The notes: generated from the letters alone by a model not told the origin. A stretch of 31,202 bases of DNA from CAZIKB01 sp964539665 (GCA_964539665.1 CAZIKB010000075.1:1-31202); one strand, 5' to 3'. Shown: positions 16,762-26,284, numbered from the stretch's first letter. Numbers and translations: made by a program.

Positions 16762-18282
16762 TTATGCTTTTTCTGGCCGCATTTGTGGAAAAAATATCAC
16801 ATCTCTAATGGATGTCTGATCTGTAAATAACATGATTAATCTGTCAATCCCCATACCTAATCCCGTGGTTGGCGGCATACCGAATGCAAGCGCTTTTAAA
16901 TAATCTTCATCTAACATCTGAGCTTCCTCATCACCGGCATCCATGAGCTCTTTTTGTGCTAAAAACCTCTGTCTTTGATCCACTGGATCATTCAATTCTG
17001 AGAATGCGTTTCCGACTTCCCTGCCGCCTATAAACGGTTCAAATCGCTCTACCAATCCTGGAGTATCCCGATGTCGCTTGGCCAGCGGCGAGAGCTCGAT
17101 GGGATAATCGATTACAAATGTCGGTTGAATTAAATTAGGTTCTACTTTCTCGCTAAAAATCTCATCAATAATTTTGCCCTCCCGCCAGAAAGACTCGCTT
17201 TCAATGTGCAGTTCATCTGCTGCATTTTGTAATTCATTCAAGGACTTACCGTATAAATTTTTCCCTGTATATTCTTCGATCACTTCAAACATTTTTACCC
17301 GCCGCCATGGAGGCGTTAAATCAATCTCTGTTCCCTGGAATACGACTTTTGTATCGCCGAAAATCTCTTTTGCTATGTAACTGACCATATCCTCTACTAA
17401 CTGCATCATATAAATATAGTCCTCATAGGCTACATAAAGCTCCATCATTGTGAATTCCGGATTGTGGAATCTGTCCATGCCTTCATTTCTAAAATCTTTT
17501 GATATCTCATAAACACCATCATAACCACCGACAATCAATCGTTTCAGGTACAGTTCATCAGCGATACGTAAATACAATTCCATATCTAAAGTGTTGTGAT
17601 GGGTTATAAATGGTCGCGCCGAAGCGCCTCCATAAATGGGTTGCAAAACCGGCGTTTCAACCTCAAGAAATCCTTTTTGATCTAAATATTTCCGCATACA
17701 TGAAATAAATTTTGAGCGCATTCTAAAAACTTCTCTGACTTCGGGATTTACGATTAAGTCCACGTAACGCTGTCGATACCGCTGTTCTAAATCTGAAAAT
17801 TGATCGTAAATTAATTTTTCATCCCCTTCCCCCTTTTCTTTTACAATAGGCAAAGGATTGAGTGTTTTTGATAACAACTCAAAATGAGTTACTTTAATTG
17901 TAGTCTCCCCAGTTCGAGTTACAAAAACCTCCCCGGTCACCCCAATTATGTCGCCAATATCCAACAGCTGAAAAATTTCGTATTTTTCAGCACCCACTTC
18001 TTCCTTTCTGACATAAATCTGAATTTTTCCTTGTGAATCCATTAAATGCCCAAATCCCACTTTCCCATGCCCGCGGATGGACATTAGTCGGCCGGCCAAA
18101 GAAACTTCCTTCCCTAAATAGTTATTCGGCTGTTCGAGGAGATTCATTGAGTAATTTGTGCGTTTAAATTTATAAGGATAAGGATTTACACCAAGCTCAT
18201 TTAAGCGTTCCAGCTTTTGCCGCCGAATTCGCATAATCTCGTTCAAGTCGTCGATTTCATTATTTTGTTTATTTTCTTGCAT
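16762..18282 (-). CDS. lysS: Lysyl-tRNA synthetase, class II
   Basis: The protein has 506 aa. The N-terminal OB-fold anticodon-binding domain (about 58-160) contains GRLMSIRGHGKVGFGHL. The class II catalytic core has GGASARPFITHHN and YLRIADELYLKRLIVGG, motif 2 FRNEGMDRFHNPEFTMMELY and motif 3 GLGMGIDRLIML. The length and all motifs are normal. It charges tRNA-Lys. It heads the tightly spaced lysS-lolC-lolD-mcsA-mcsB-clpC unit and has a candidate promoter in the 98 bases separating it from the toxin gene. Confidence 0.97.
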   Translation of the reverse strand: MQENKQNNEIDDLNEIMRIRRQKLERLNELGVNPYPYKFKRTNYSMNLLEQPNNYLGKEVSLAGRLMSIRGHGKVGFGHLMDSQGKIQIYVRKEEVGAEKYEIFQLLDIGDIIGVTGEVFVTRTGETTIKVTHFELLSKTLNPLPIVKEKGEGDEKLIYDQFSDLEQRYRQRYVDLIVNPEVREVFRMRSKFISCMRKYLDQKGFLEVETPVLQPIYGGASARPFITHHNTLDMELYLRIADELYLKRLIVGGYDGVYEISKDFRNEGMDRFHNPEFTMMELYVAYEDYIYMMQLVEDMVSYIAKEIFGDTKVVFQGTEIDLTPPWRRVKMFEVIEEYTGKNLYGKSLNELQNAADELHIESESFWREGKIIDEIFSEKVEPNLIQPTFVIDYPIELSPLAKRHRDTPGLVERFEPFIGGREVGNAFSELNDPVDQRQRFLAQKELMDAGDEEAQMLDEDYLKALAFGMPPTTGLGMGIDRLIMLFTDQTSIRDVIFFPQMRPEKA

Positions 18283-18319
18283 GTAAAGGATTCAATTTTT
18301 ATTTCTAAAATTACTAAAA

Positions 18320-18349
18320 ATATTATCTATTATTTTTTTGCAAAAGCAA
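18320..18349 (-). promoter_or_regulatory. lysS: Candidate promoter of the lysS-lol-mcs-clpC operon
   Basis: On the minus strand, TTGCTT (18344-18349) and TAATAT (18320-18325) are 18 bp apart, placing the start about 30 nt before the lysS ATG. An alternative -10, GATAAT, overlaps it with a 16-bp spacer. No CtsR-type heptad repeat or CIRCE element is visible. Confidence 0.45.
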
Positions 18350-18380
18350 CTTTAGTTATCTCAGACAGGATTTTAACATT

Positions 18381-18698
18381 TTAAAATGGACTCCGGCTTT
18401 CTTGCTCCCAAAGTTTCAATAAATCACGTGCCCCATGAATAAATCCGACAATATAAACATTATCATCTGAATAGTGATATATCAAACGATAACTTTTAAC
18501 AAATAATTCATTGAAAGTTGGATCTCCTAATTCCGGTACTATTCGTCCCCTTTCAGTCAAACTTTCTAACGATCTCGCAACAGTTTTTACCTCTTGTATA
18601 AATGTTGCTGCGTAGTAGGGAGAATCCTTAGAAATATAGTCTGCGACTTCTGCCAGGTCACACCAAGCTGATTCAGTCCAGATTACTTTTCTAGCCAT
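18381..18698 (-). CDS. RelE/ParE-family toxin
   Basis: The protein has 105 aa. It has the RelE/ParE pattern: a basic first strand (ARKVIWTESAWCDL), two helices (AEVADYISKDSP…AATFIQEV), GRIVPELGDPTFNELFVKSYRLIY, and the final strand YIVGFIHGARDLLKLWE. This family is either an mRNA interferase or a gyrase inhibitor, and sequence alone does not decide which. The start overlaps the antitoxin gene by 16 nt, so the two are translated as a pair. The module lies between alr and lysS, an insertion into a housekeeping block. The open frame and conserved C-terminal strand suggest an intact toxin. Confidence 0.85.
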   Translation of the reverse strand: MARKVIWTESAWCDLAEVADYISKDSPYYAATFIQEVKTVARSLESLTERGRIVPELGDPTFNELFVKSYRLIYHYSDDNVYIVGFIHGARDLLKLWEQESRSPF

Positions 18699-18871
18699 TT
18701 GGCCATCCTTAGCTCAACATCTTCTTGAGTAAGTACACGACCCTCTTCTATATCTTTGAGACCCTGTTTAATTTTCATGAGTACGTAAATGTGGTATTGG
18801 ATCTCATCAAGCGAAGAATCATCTGGAATTCTATTAAGTATTTTTTTAACTTCTTCTTTTGCTGTACACAT
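18683..18871 (-). CDS. Antitoxin partner of the RelE/ParE toxin
   Basis: The protein has 62 aa from the ATG at 18871. A longer frame reaching 18934 reads through the end of alr and is rejected. The sequence CTAKEEVKKILNRIP, then SLDEIQYHIYVLMKIKQGLKDIEEGRVLTQEDVE (given in two parts here: helix to YVLMKIKQG, then LKDIEEGRVLT) matches the small helical antitoxins commonly paired with RelE/ParE toxins. The GLKDIEEGR stretch and the C-terminal acidic helix are typical. No clear ribosome binding site is visible, and the gene begins 10 nt after the alr stop, so it may be translated by coupling. It has no obvious separate DNA-binding domain. Confidence 0.78.
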   Translation of the reverse strand: MCTAKEEVKKILNRIPDDSSLDEIQYHIYVLMKIKQGLKDIEEGRVLTQEDVELRMAKWLEK

Positions 18872-18881
18872 TTTCAATTTA

Positions 18882-19997
18882 CTAATATTTGTATACTCTC
18901 GGCACCCTTTCGGTAATCCAACAGGTAACCTCATAAGGAATAGTACTCAACTTTTGGCAAATCTCATAAATTGTTATCTCATCATTTCCCTGACGTCCCA
19001 GTAAAACGACTTCATCGCCAACTTCCATACTATCTTCATTCCCAACATCAATTATAATCTGATCCATGCAAACACGCCCAATGACTGGATATCTCTGTCC
19101 CTGGATTAATACTTCACCCTGGTTCGACAACAACCGATTATACCCATCACCATATCCAATTGGTACGACTGCTATGGTTGTTTTATGTTTGGTCCGGTAT
19201 GTCCGATTATAACTAATATAGATTCCTTTTTCAACACTTTTAATTGAAAGTACGCGTGATTTAATTGACATGGATGGTTTAAGGGGAATACATTCAGTAG
19301 TTTGTGAAGAAGGATAGTAACCATACATACTCACACCCGGTCGAACCATGTCTAAATAGGACTCGGGTAAATCTAAAACCGCACCGCTATTTGCAGCATG
19401 TTTTAAAGGAATGTTAATATTATTTTTCTCTAACTCAGAAATCACTTTTTGAAACCGGGTTAATTGAGTTATTGCATAAGACTTGTCTTTTTCATCTGAT
19501 GTTGCAAAATGGGTATATATTCCGGCAATTTCTAAATAGTTGAATTCTGCTATTTTTTGTACAAATTCTGCTGCCTTTTGCCAGTCTATTCCGATGCGCC
19601 CCATACCAGTATCAACTTTCACATGCACTTTAGCAGGCCGGCCAATTTCCCGTGCTTTATCAGCAAGACCTTCAGCCCGATGCATATCAAACAATGTCAT
19701 TTCTAAATTAAATCGAAGGTAATTCTCAATTTGATTTTCAAAGAAACCACCAAACACTAAAATCGGCAGACTGATTTTATTTTCTCTTAATTTAATCCCT
19801 TCTTCCAAAAGTGCAACTGCTAAATACTTAACTCCATTTGCAATTGCTACCTGTGAAATTTCTTTTAACCCATGTCCATAAGCATCGGCTTTTACTACCG
19901 CCATTATTTGCGCAGGCGCAACTTTTTTTTCAATCTCCTTTAAATTACAATCAACCGCGTTTAAATCAATTTCAGCAAATGTAGGCCTTAGTTCCAT
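18882..19997 (-). CDS. alr: Alanine racemase
   Basis: The protein has 371 aa. The PLP-binding lysine is Lys36 in AVVKADAYGHG. The second catalytic base is Tyr263 in ISYNRTYRT. GMGRIGI (131-137), HAANSGA (200-206), MVRPGVSMYGYYP (217-229), PIGYGDGYNR (279-288) and RVCMDQIIIDVG (308-319) complete the fold-type III racemase signature. It makes D-alanine for peptidoglycan. It lies 38 nt downstream of prfB on the same strand, so it is probably co-transcribed with it. The toxin-antitoxin pair follows 10 nt after its stop. There is no strong ribosome binding site before the ATG. Confidence 0.96.
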   Translation of the reverse strand: MELRPTFAEIDLNAVDCNLKEIEKKVAPAQIMAVVKADAYGHGLKEISQVAIANGVKYLAVALLEEGIKLRENKISLPILVFGGFFENQIENYLRFNLEMTLFDMHRAEGLADKAREIGRPAKVHVKVDTGMGRIGIDWQKAAEFVQKIAEFNYLEIAGIYTHFATSDEKDKSYAITQLTRFQKVISELEKNNINIPLKHAANSGAVLDLPESYLDMVRPGVSMYGYYPSSQTTECIPLKPSMSIKSRVLSIKSVEKGIYISYNRTYRTKHKTTIAVVPIGYGDGYNRLLSNQGEVLIQGQRYPVIGRVCMDQIIIDVGNEDSMEVGDEVVLLGRQGNDEITIYEICQKLSTIPYEVTCWITERVPRVYKY

Positions 19998-20035
19998 TAA
20001 GAATGTTTAGAACAGCTAAGTAACCTAATCATAAG

Positions 20036-21170
20036 TTAAACAGATACATCTGATTTAGTTACCCTGCTCGCTTTCCCTTCCTGTTTCATGAGAAATGCAT
20101 TGATAAACAGGTCAATTTGACCATCCATCACACTTTGAGTATTGCCTGTTTCAACATTTGTTCTGTGATCTTTCACCATATTATAAGGATGAAACACATA
20201 CGATCGGATTTGACTGCCCCAGGCAATGTCTTTTTTATTTTTTTCAATTTCCGAAAGTTTTTCTTCCTCTTCGTCTTTCTTTTTTTGATACAAGCGCGAC
20301 GTAAGAATTTTCATAGCGCTGTCTTTATTTCTATGTTGAGAACGCTCACTCTGACACTGAACGACAATACCAGTAGGATTATGGGTAATACGAACAGCCG
20401 AGCTGGTTTTATTAACATGCTGTCCCCCGGCGCCGCTGGCGCGGTAAGTATCAATCCTTAGATCGTTCGGATCAATCTTAATTTCAACATCATCTTCAAC
20501 TTCTGGATATACAAAAACAGAGGCAAATGATGTATGTCGACGAGAGTTGGCATCAAAGGGAGAAATTCTTACTAACCGATGAACACCGCCTTCGGCTTTT
20601 AAATAACCAAAGGCATATTTTCCCCGAACTTCTATTGTAACGCTTTTAATCCCGGCTTCTTCCCCGCTTTGCAAATCAAAAATTTCGTATTTATAGCCTT
20701 TATTTTCAATCCAGCGAATATACAAACGCATGAGCATTTGCGCCCAATCTTGCGACTCTGTACCACCGGCGCCAGGATGGATTGTTAATAAAGCGTTGTT
20801 GGGATCATCTTTTTCCCCTAACATATTTTGGAATTCAATTTCAGCAATTCTTTCTTGTAACTGCCCAAGCTCCTGTTCAACTTCTTTAAAGGTATCTTCA
20901 TCATTTTCTTCTTTTGCAAGTTCTAACAGAATCTCCTGATCCGTGTGTTTATTTTGAATTTCCTGAAATAATTCGATGAATTCTTTATGATTGCTTATTT
21001 CCCGCATTACCTGCTGTGCACTCTCTCGACCATCCCAGAATCCAGGAACAGCGGTTTTATCTTCTAATTTTTTAAGGAGTTTTTCTCTTTTAGAGACGTC
21101 AAAGACACTCCTTCAAATTTTGTATTCTCTTGTTTAGTTCAATCAAATTATCTTTCAATTCGAGATACAT
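20036..21170 (-). CDS. prfB: Peptide chain release factor 2, expressed through a programmed +1 frameshift
   Basis: The first reading frame starts at the ATG at 21170 (GGAG at 21179-21182) and encodes 23 residues ending EC-L before an in-frame TGA (21101-21099). After CTT, skipping one T, the sequence continues from GAC (21100) as DVSKREKLLKKLE…AVPGFWDG… to the stop at 20036. The total is about 377 aa, close to the usual RF2 length. The stop-codon-recognition tripeptide is in RISPFDANSRR and the catalytic GGQ is in GAGGQHVNKT. RF2 ends translation at UGA and UAA. Low RF2 lets ribosomes stall at the UGA and slip, which raises RF2 again. Only the downstream 323-residue part is an ordinary open frame. 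The gene heads the leftward block with its own strong promoter. Confidence 0.95.
21099..21113 (-). promoter_or_regulatory. prfB: RF2 programmed +1 frameshift site
   Basis: On the minus strand, an internal Shine-Dalgarno AAGGAG (21113-21108), three bases TGT, then CTT-TGA-C (21104-21098). This is the canonical RF2 autoregulatory arrangement: Shine-Dalgarno, short spacer, CUU, UGA, C. The protein reads on correctly only after a +1 slip at CUU. Confidence 0.95.
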
Positions 21171-21226
21171 TTTTTACACTCCAGATATCGGTTATGATAA
21201 ATAGAACTGCCATTTTATAGTCTGAA

Positions 21227-21255
21227 AATATACAATAAAAATTCCACATTGTCAA
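21227..21255 (-). promoter_or_regulatory. prfB: Near-consensus sigma-70 promoter of prfB
   Basis: On the minus strand, TTGACA (21255-21250) and TATATT (21232-21227) are separated by exactly 17 bp. Transcription would start near 21220, about 50 nt before the ATG. The rest of 21256-21394 shows no gene. Confidence 0.75.
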
Positions 21256-21394
21256 GCCTTAAGGTCATGGAGTTGTAGCTAAAAAGAGCCTGCAAAAAAT
21301 TAAATTTTCTATATTTTTAAATTGTTAATCACCAATGGTTTATTAATTAGAAATGAAAACAGAGAAGAGGTAATGACCTGGTTATGACCGAAGA

Positions 21395-23515
21395 CTACTT
21401 AGTAGTAAAATCAAATACGCCGTCCCAGTTCTCCGAAGGTGGATTTTCGATAAAATCCATACACCGTTTAATATAGACACGAGTCGGCCCATCGGTTGGA
21501 AAATAGCGAAGAATTCGATTGAATTCGGTTAAGGCTTTATACCATTTGAGTTCTTTATAATAATTATGCGCCTGGCCATAAACATCTATTATCAGGTCTT
21601 TTTCAATTGCAGGTACTGAGCCCATTCCGCGTAATTCATAAATGCGAACGGGTTTGGTTTTACCCTTAACACGGACTAAATCTAATTCCCTGACAACAAC
21701 CTTTTTCCGAACCGATTTGTATGTGGATTCACTAATAATGATGGCTGTGCCATACTGTTTATTCGCACCTTCCAACCTGGCTCCCAGGTTAACTTCATCA
21801 CCAATTACTGTATAATCAAAAAGTTGTGACGAGCCCAAATTGCCCAATATGACTTTGCCGGTATTAATGCCGATACCAATCTGAAAATAATCCAGGCGAT
21901 TCTCCGACCAATACTTTTGAAGAGAGCGCAATTTAGCGATCATTTCCAGAGCCGTTATGCAGGCTTTCTCGGCGTGATTTTTATATGGATGTGGTGCGCC
22001 GTAAACTGCCATAATTTCATCCCCAACAAATTTATCCAGAGTACCCGCATTTGTAAAGATTAATTCGACCATGGCTGTTAAATATTCATTAAGCCTTTGC
22101 ACAACATCGTGGGAAGAATGCCGTTCTGAGAAAGTAGTAAATCCGCGAATATCAGAGAACAGGATGGTTAACTCTCGTCGTTCCCCGCCAAATTTAGGTA
22201 ATTTACCTGAATCCAGCATGCTGTCTATTACATTCTTGGCCATAAAATGCTGCCAGGTTTTTTTAGTACGAATTCTCTCTCTCTGTTCCGTGAGTGTTTG
22301 ATGCACCGTATTCCCAACAAAACTTAATAGAACGGCCATTATTGGCGAAGTAATTTGAATCCAGACTAAATTGTTGATAAATGCATACACACTCCAAATC
22401 ACGTAAGCTAAAATGATACCGAATACAGCAAACATGCCCCTGAAAGGTTTCAACCATTTTATAGCAGCCATGGTCAGCATTGATAAAAACATGACCACTA
22501 AAAAAACTGTAAATGGATGCTGCGTTTTGATAAAATCTTCTCTGATAAGAGTACTCAAAGCGTTGGCATGGAATTCCACGCCAGGCAATTTACGTTGAAA
22601 ACCTTTATAATCAAAAAACGGTGTAAACTTATTATCCTGAAGCTCTTCCGCTGAAGCGCCAATAAAAACTATTTTGTCTTTAAACGTACCCTCTAATTTG
22701 TGCAACTCAAATATGTCGGTATCTTCATCTTCCGACAAATTAAAGTTTTCATCATCAAGTATGGAAGCAAATGAATAGGTTGGAAACGATCTCGTCGGGC
22801 CGCGAAAATTTACCAGCATAGAGTGGTAATCTTTCTTAGGTATATGACGGCCTGCAATAACAAAATGTCCATCATCTTCGAAAACTATTTGCCCGTTGTT
22901 GTTATTCGGGTATAATTGTAATAAAGCCTGTACACTAAGCGGGTAATAATATTGCTCGTTTCTTTCCTGGAAAAGCAAATAACGTCTTAAAAATCCATCC
23001 TGATCTTCATCAACATTGACTAATCCCCACCTGGCATTAGTATTTAAAAGTACAGGAATAGGGCGTGAAATATAAGAATTTACATTATCATGGGTGACAA
23101 TTTCTGACACCAGTTTTCCCGATAAAATTACATTATTAGCTCTCCTGACCGCACCGGCTAAAATGAGATCCTGATTAGCTGTTCTTTCACCTGGCTCGGT
23201 AATTTCAATATCCAAAACAATTAATTTAGCTCCGGCATCATGAAGATTTAAGATTGCTTTAGCAAAAAAGCTCCTTGGAAATGGCCACTTTCTCTGCAAT
23301 CCTGTAAAACTTTGATCATCAATGGCTACCAATACAATATCGTCTGATTCGGTATCTAACGTACCTCGCAACTTAAACCTTGTATCATAAGTCTTTAATT
23401 CTAAATTTTCAAACAAGGGGATATTGGCAAGCAGGAGCGCCAGCACAGCCGACACCAGGGCGATAATTACACCAATTAACCACTTTTGATTCCAAAGCTT
23501 AACTAAGTCCAACAC
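21395..23515 (-). CDS. CHASE2-domain adenylate cyclase (class III)
   Basis: The protein has 706 aa. A membrane segment at about 12-30 leads to an extracytoplasmic CHASE2 sensor domain (about 35-325; YDTRFKLRG, VAIDDQSF and WPFPRSFFA are typical). Three more segments lie at about 335-352, 361-381 and 385-402. The cytoplasmic class III cyclase domain follows (about 445-630). Metal-binding aspartates are Asp454 in FSDIRGF and Asp499 in VGDE. Lys495 and Asp567 (DYTVIGDEVN) form the adenine-selecting pair, and Arg580 is the transition-state arginine. All catalytic residues are present, so an active adenylate cyclase is expected. The last 70 residues look like a TPR-like helical pair. It is the last gene of the FecR/outer-membrane cluster, suggesting it turns an envelope signal into cAMP. 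Confidence 0.92.
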   Translation of the reverse strand: MLDLVKLWNQKWLIGVIIALVSAVLALLLANIPLFENLELKTYDTRFKLRGTLDTESDDIVLVAIDDQSFTGLQRKWPFPRSFFAKAILNLHDAGAKLIVLDIEITEPGERTANQDLILAGAVRRANNVILSGKLVSEIVTHDNVNSYISRPIPVLLNTNARWGLVNVDEDQDGFLRRYLLFQERNEQYYYPLSVQALLQLYPNNNNGQIVFEDDGHFVIAGRHIPKKDYHSMLVNFRGPTRSFPTYSFASILDDENFNLSEDEDTDIFELHKLEGTFKDKIVFIGASAEELQDNKFTPFFDYKGFQRKLPGVEFHANALSTLIREDFIKTQHPFTVFLVVMFLSMLTMAAIKWLKPFRGMFAVFGIILAYVIWSVYAFINNLVWIQITSPIMAVLLSFVGNTVHQTLTEQRERIRTKKTWQHFMAKNVIDSMLDSGKLPKFGGERRELTILFSDIRGFTTFSERHSSHDVVQRLNEYLTAMVELIFTNAGTLDKFVGDEIMAVYGAPHPYKNHAEKACITALEMIAKLRSLQKYWSENRLDYFQIGIGINTGKVILGNLGSSQLFDYTVIGDEVNLGARLEGANKQYGTAIIISESTYKSVRKKVVVRELDLVRVKGKTKPVRIYELRGMGSVPAIEKDLIIDVYGQAHNYYKELKWYKALTEFNRILRYFPTDGPTRVYIKRCMDFIENPPSENWDGVFDFTTK

Positions 23516-23602
23516 AGAACTCTTCTTTTAATTTCGTTTTTGAAAAAGGGAGGTCAAATTAAAAAACATCGCCTTTTTAAACGCCATAGCTGCAGAAAAG
23601 TT

Positions 23603-26224
23603 CTAAAATCTTTTTTCATAATAGAGGCGAAAGATTCGGTCATTGTAAAATTTGGGACTGTTCGGAATCAGTGGATCAGTATTTGTTTTTTGGGTACCGC
23701 CATTATCATTGAAGCGGATAAAGTGAGCATCAATGAACACGAAATGTCCAGTAGAGATTTCAAAGCGTGCGCCTGCATTTAATCCAAGGCGATTATAATC
23801 AGTCAAAGTTTGGGTAGTATCGGTAAGCGTTGTCACGCCTGAAGCATTGGTATAATTCATGCCAAAATAGGTTTGGAGCTTTTTGTTAAAAAGTAAATAT
23901 TCTGCTTTTGCTCCTAACATATTGAAATTGAAATTATTTGTTCCACCTGTAAATTTGTTTTCGTTGCGAGCGAAATTTAGGGTAGTGGTCAGGGGAATCT
24001 GGTATTGAGTGCGAACTGAAAAAAGCTCAACATTGGATGAAGTTTCTGTAAGATTCACCCCATCCAATCTGGTCGCCCCAAAACGGTCATTGCGATTAGA
24101 AGTAATGTAGCTGATGGTTAGCGAATTCCTGAGTTGAAAGAAATTCACATCATAGTTTAACTGGACGCTTATATCTCTGGTAATATTATTATCGCGATTG
24201 TCGGTTGTATCTAAAGTAGCTGGATCAATATCCAGCGTATCTTCATTATTATCCCGATTATGGCTGCGCATATTGAAGGTCAGATTTGGTAGTCCGGAAC
24301 CTGGAAATATAGATAAACCGGAATTAATTGTTTGAAGCCGGGTAGAGGGATTATCATCATTTCGTGCAAAATTGTCATTGAAATTATCATATCCTAAATT
24401 AACATAAATTTTATTTTTATATAATCTAAAACGATCCATAAAATAAAAACCCTGCAGGTTGGCACGTAAAAACGAATTGCCTAAAGATACATATTCCGAC
24501 CCAATTGATTTATATCCGACCTGAATGTTATTGTTAAAATAATTGAATCTGAAATTTAAGTTATAAGCAAGGGAGGTCAGGTCTCTGGGATCGAGAGGCG
24601 TAGTACTGGAATTAAATATTATTATATAATCATAATCTGCTGGATCAATGGGTAAATCAACATCAAATTGTTCAGAGATTTGATCAGCCGTCAGGCTGCC
24701 GCCGGATATGTCATTAGACACAACACTCAAAGCGGCGCTTGCCGTCAATTCAATTCGGTGGTTATCAAAAGCAATCAGCAAGTCTGAACCCACCACCAGA
24801 TTGTCTTTCGGGGGAGTACTATAGTCACTTACAGGCAGGTTGTATTGACCCAGAGCTAACGAAGATGTATCATCTTTAACTTTGAGTAGATTGAATCCCA
24901 ACTGGAAATTTCGCCCGCTGCCAAAACTTTGACGTACGCCTAATATTTTTTGACGAAAAACGCCCGATGATTCTAAAGAATCTGCTTGAAAAACATTGGA
25001 TTTAAATACAGGCGTCACAGCACGAACAGTTTCACCATGAATGATGTCTATATTAAAAAAACCCAAATGTAATCTGCCATGAATCCCACGGACTCTTTTG
25101 CCCCAGAGCATTAAATCATTAAAACGAGGGTAAGTATCCCCGATAGTAAATCCTAACACAGGCAATTCTAAATTGAAAGTAAATCGATTTCTCGACTGGT
25201 AAAATTTATTTTCCCGGGTAGTGACAAACACCCGGGCGTTAAACTTGGCCATGCCGTATTTACCCGAGATATTACCGCCAACGTTGTTATCGCTAAACTC
25301 CTCGTTACTAATTTTTTCATGACGCGTTTCAGCAAAGACCAGTCCTCTGACCCAGGAATCTGTGGCTTGCTTTATCGGCTCCCCCTTCACATTAAAAGAC
25401 ACGTTGACAGGAGGCAAGGCTACGCCCGTAGTGTAATAACCCTGAAGCAAAACATGATGTTTGCCTGGTTGAAAATCCGACCTGGAATACGTCACCACAC
25501 TTTCTGTTTTTTCTGTTTCTAATGTGACATTTGAGCCATCAAGAAATAAATTAATGCTATTGACATCGATTTCAGACTCTGTGAATCCATAAGAGGCCGC
25601 GATTAAAACCTCCTCCCCCACACTAAATTCCTCCCCTTGTTCCGGGCTTAAGATCAATATGGGTGTATCCAGCTCCTGGACAACAGTATCAACGCTTGCC
25701 GTTTCAGTCATTTCAGGTAGCGATTCAATCTTTTCAGGGATCGTCTCTGTTGGCGGCACATCAATGAAAACAGGTACCGGGATTTCAGGTTGAACATCTT
25801 TTGGCATACCCGAAGAAGCAACTGAAACAATCATTGGATTGCCATAAGGATTCCATTCAGGAAAAGTAATCACCGACTGATCGGGCAGAAGCGCTAAAAT
25901 AAAATAGTGTAATTCTGGCCCTGAATAGTTTGATGGCGCTATCTCACCAAAATATCCAGAGGAGCCGCCTGACATTTCAATATAATCAAAAGACTGTTCA
26001 GCTTTTGACTTAAAATAAAGCCGCATAAAAACTATGCGTTCGCTTGAGCCGTCAACTCTGGCCTCAACAACAAATTTGTCATTCTCTCTTAATGAGGCTA
26101 CCGGAATATGAATTATTTTAGCCTGCAAAAATTCAGATGCAAATAACGTATTATCTTCAAATAGCAATCCCCCTATAGCTGTATTTAATATTGACACCAA
26201 AATAAATATTAATTTGAACTTCAT
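23603..26224 (-). CDS. Outer-membrane beta-barrel protein with two N-terminal Ig-like domains
   Basis: The protein has 873 aa from the ATG at 26224. A longer frame to 26266 exists, but the signal peptide begins here (MKFKLIFILVSIL) and GAGG lies just upstream. After the signal (cleavage probably near residue 29, LFAS/E) comes a beta domain (about 30-135) with RLYFKSKAEQSFDYIEM and HYFILALLP. A Pro/Glu/Val-rich linker (about 140-185) and an Ig-like domain (about 187-285) follow. The rest is about 570 residues of alternating short beta strands with Asn-rich turns, ending in YYEKRF with a terminal Phe. That is the hallmark of an outer-membrane barrel. Function is unknown; I do not recognise a characterised family. 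It sits between a FecR-domain gene and the CHASE2 cyclase gene. Confidence 0.8.
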   Translation of the reverse strand: MKFKLIFILVSILNTAIGGLLFEDNTLFASEFLQAKIIHIPVASLRENDKFVVEARVDGSSERIVFMRLYFKSKAEQSFDYIEMSGGSSGYFGEIAPSNYSGPELHYFILALLPDQSVITFPEWNPYGNPMIVSVASSGMPKDVQPEIPVPVFIDVPPTETIPEKIESLPEMTETASVDTVVQELDTPILILSPEQGEEFSVGEEVLIAASYGFTESEIDVNSINLFLDGSNVTLETEKTESVVTYSRSDFQPGKHHVLLQGYYTTGVALPPVNVSFNVKGEPIKQATDSWVRGLVFAETRHEKISNEEFSDNNVGGNISGKYGMAKFNARVFVTTRENKFYQSRNRFTFNLELPVLGFTIGDTYPRFNDLMLWGKRVRGIHGRLHLGFFNIDIIHGETVRAVTPVFKSNVFQADSLESSGVFRQKILGVRQSFGSGRNFQLGFNLLKVKDDTSSLALGQYNLPVSDYSTPPKDNLVVGSDLLIAFDNHRIELTASAALSVVSNDISGGSLTADQISEQFDVDLPIDPADYDYIIIFNSSTTPLDPRDLTSLAYNLNFRFNYFNNNIQVGYKSIGSEYVSLGNSFLRANLQGFYFMDRFRLYKNKIYVNLGYDNFNDNFARNDDNPSTRLQTINSGLSIFPGSGLPNLTFNMRSHNRDNNEDTLDIDPATLDTTDNRDNNITRDISVQLNYDVNFFQLRNSLTISYITSNRNDRFGATRLDGVNLTETSSNVELFSVRTQYQIPLTTTLNFARNENKFTGGTNNFNFNMLGAKAEYLLFNKKLQTYFGMNYTNASGVTTLTDTTQTLTDYNRLGLNAGARFEISTGHFVFIDAHFIRFNDNGGTQKTNTDPLIPNSPKFYNDRIFRLYYEKRF

Positions 26225-26284
26225 GGATCGCCTCGTAAATGTAGGATTACTTCTCATTCCTTGCATTTATTTGCAAAGAAAAAT

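Noticed and set aside
18683..18934. Longer antitoxin frame starting at 18934
   Set aside because: The first 21 residues overlap the conserved C-terminus of alr in another frame; the ATG at 18871 directly follows the alr stop.
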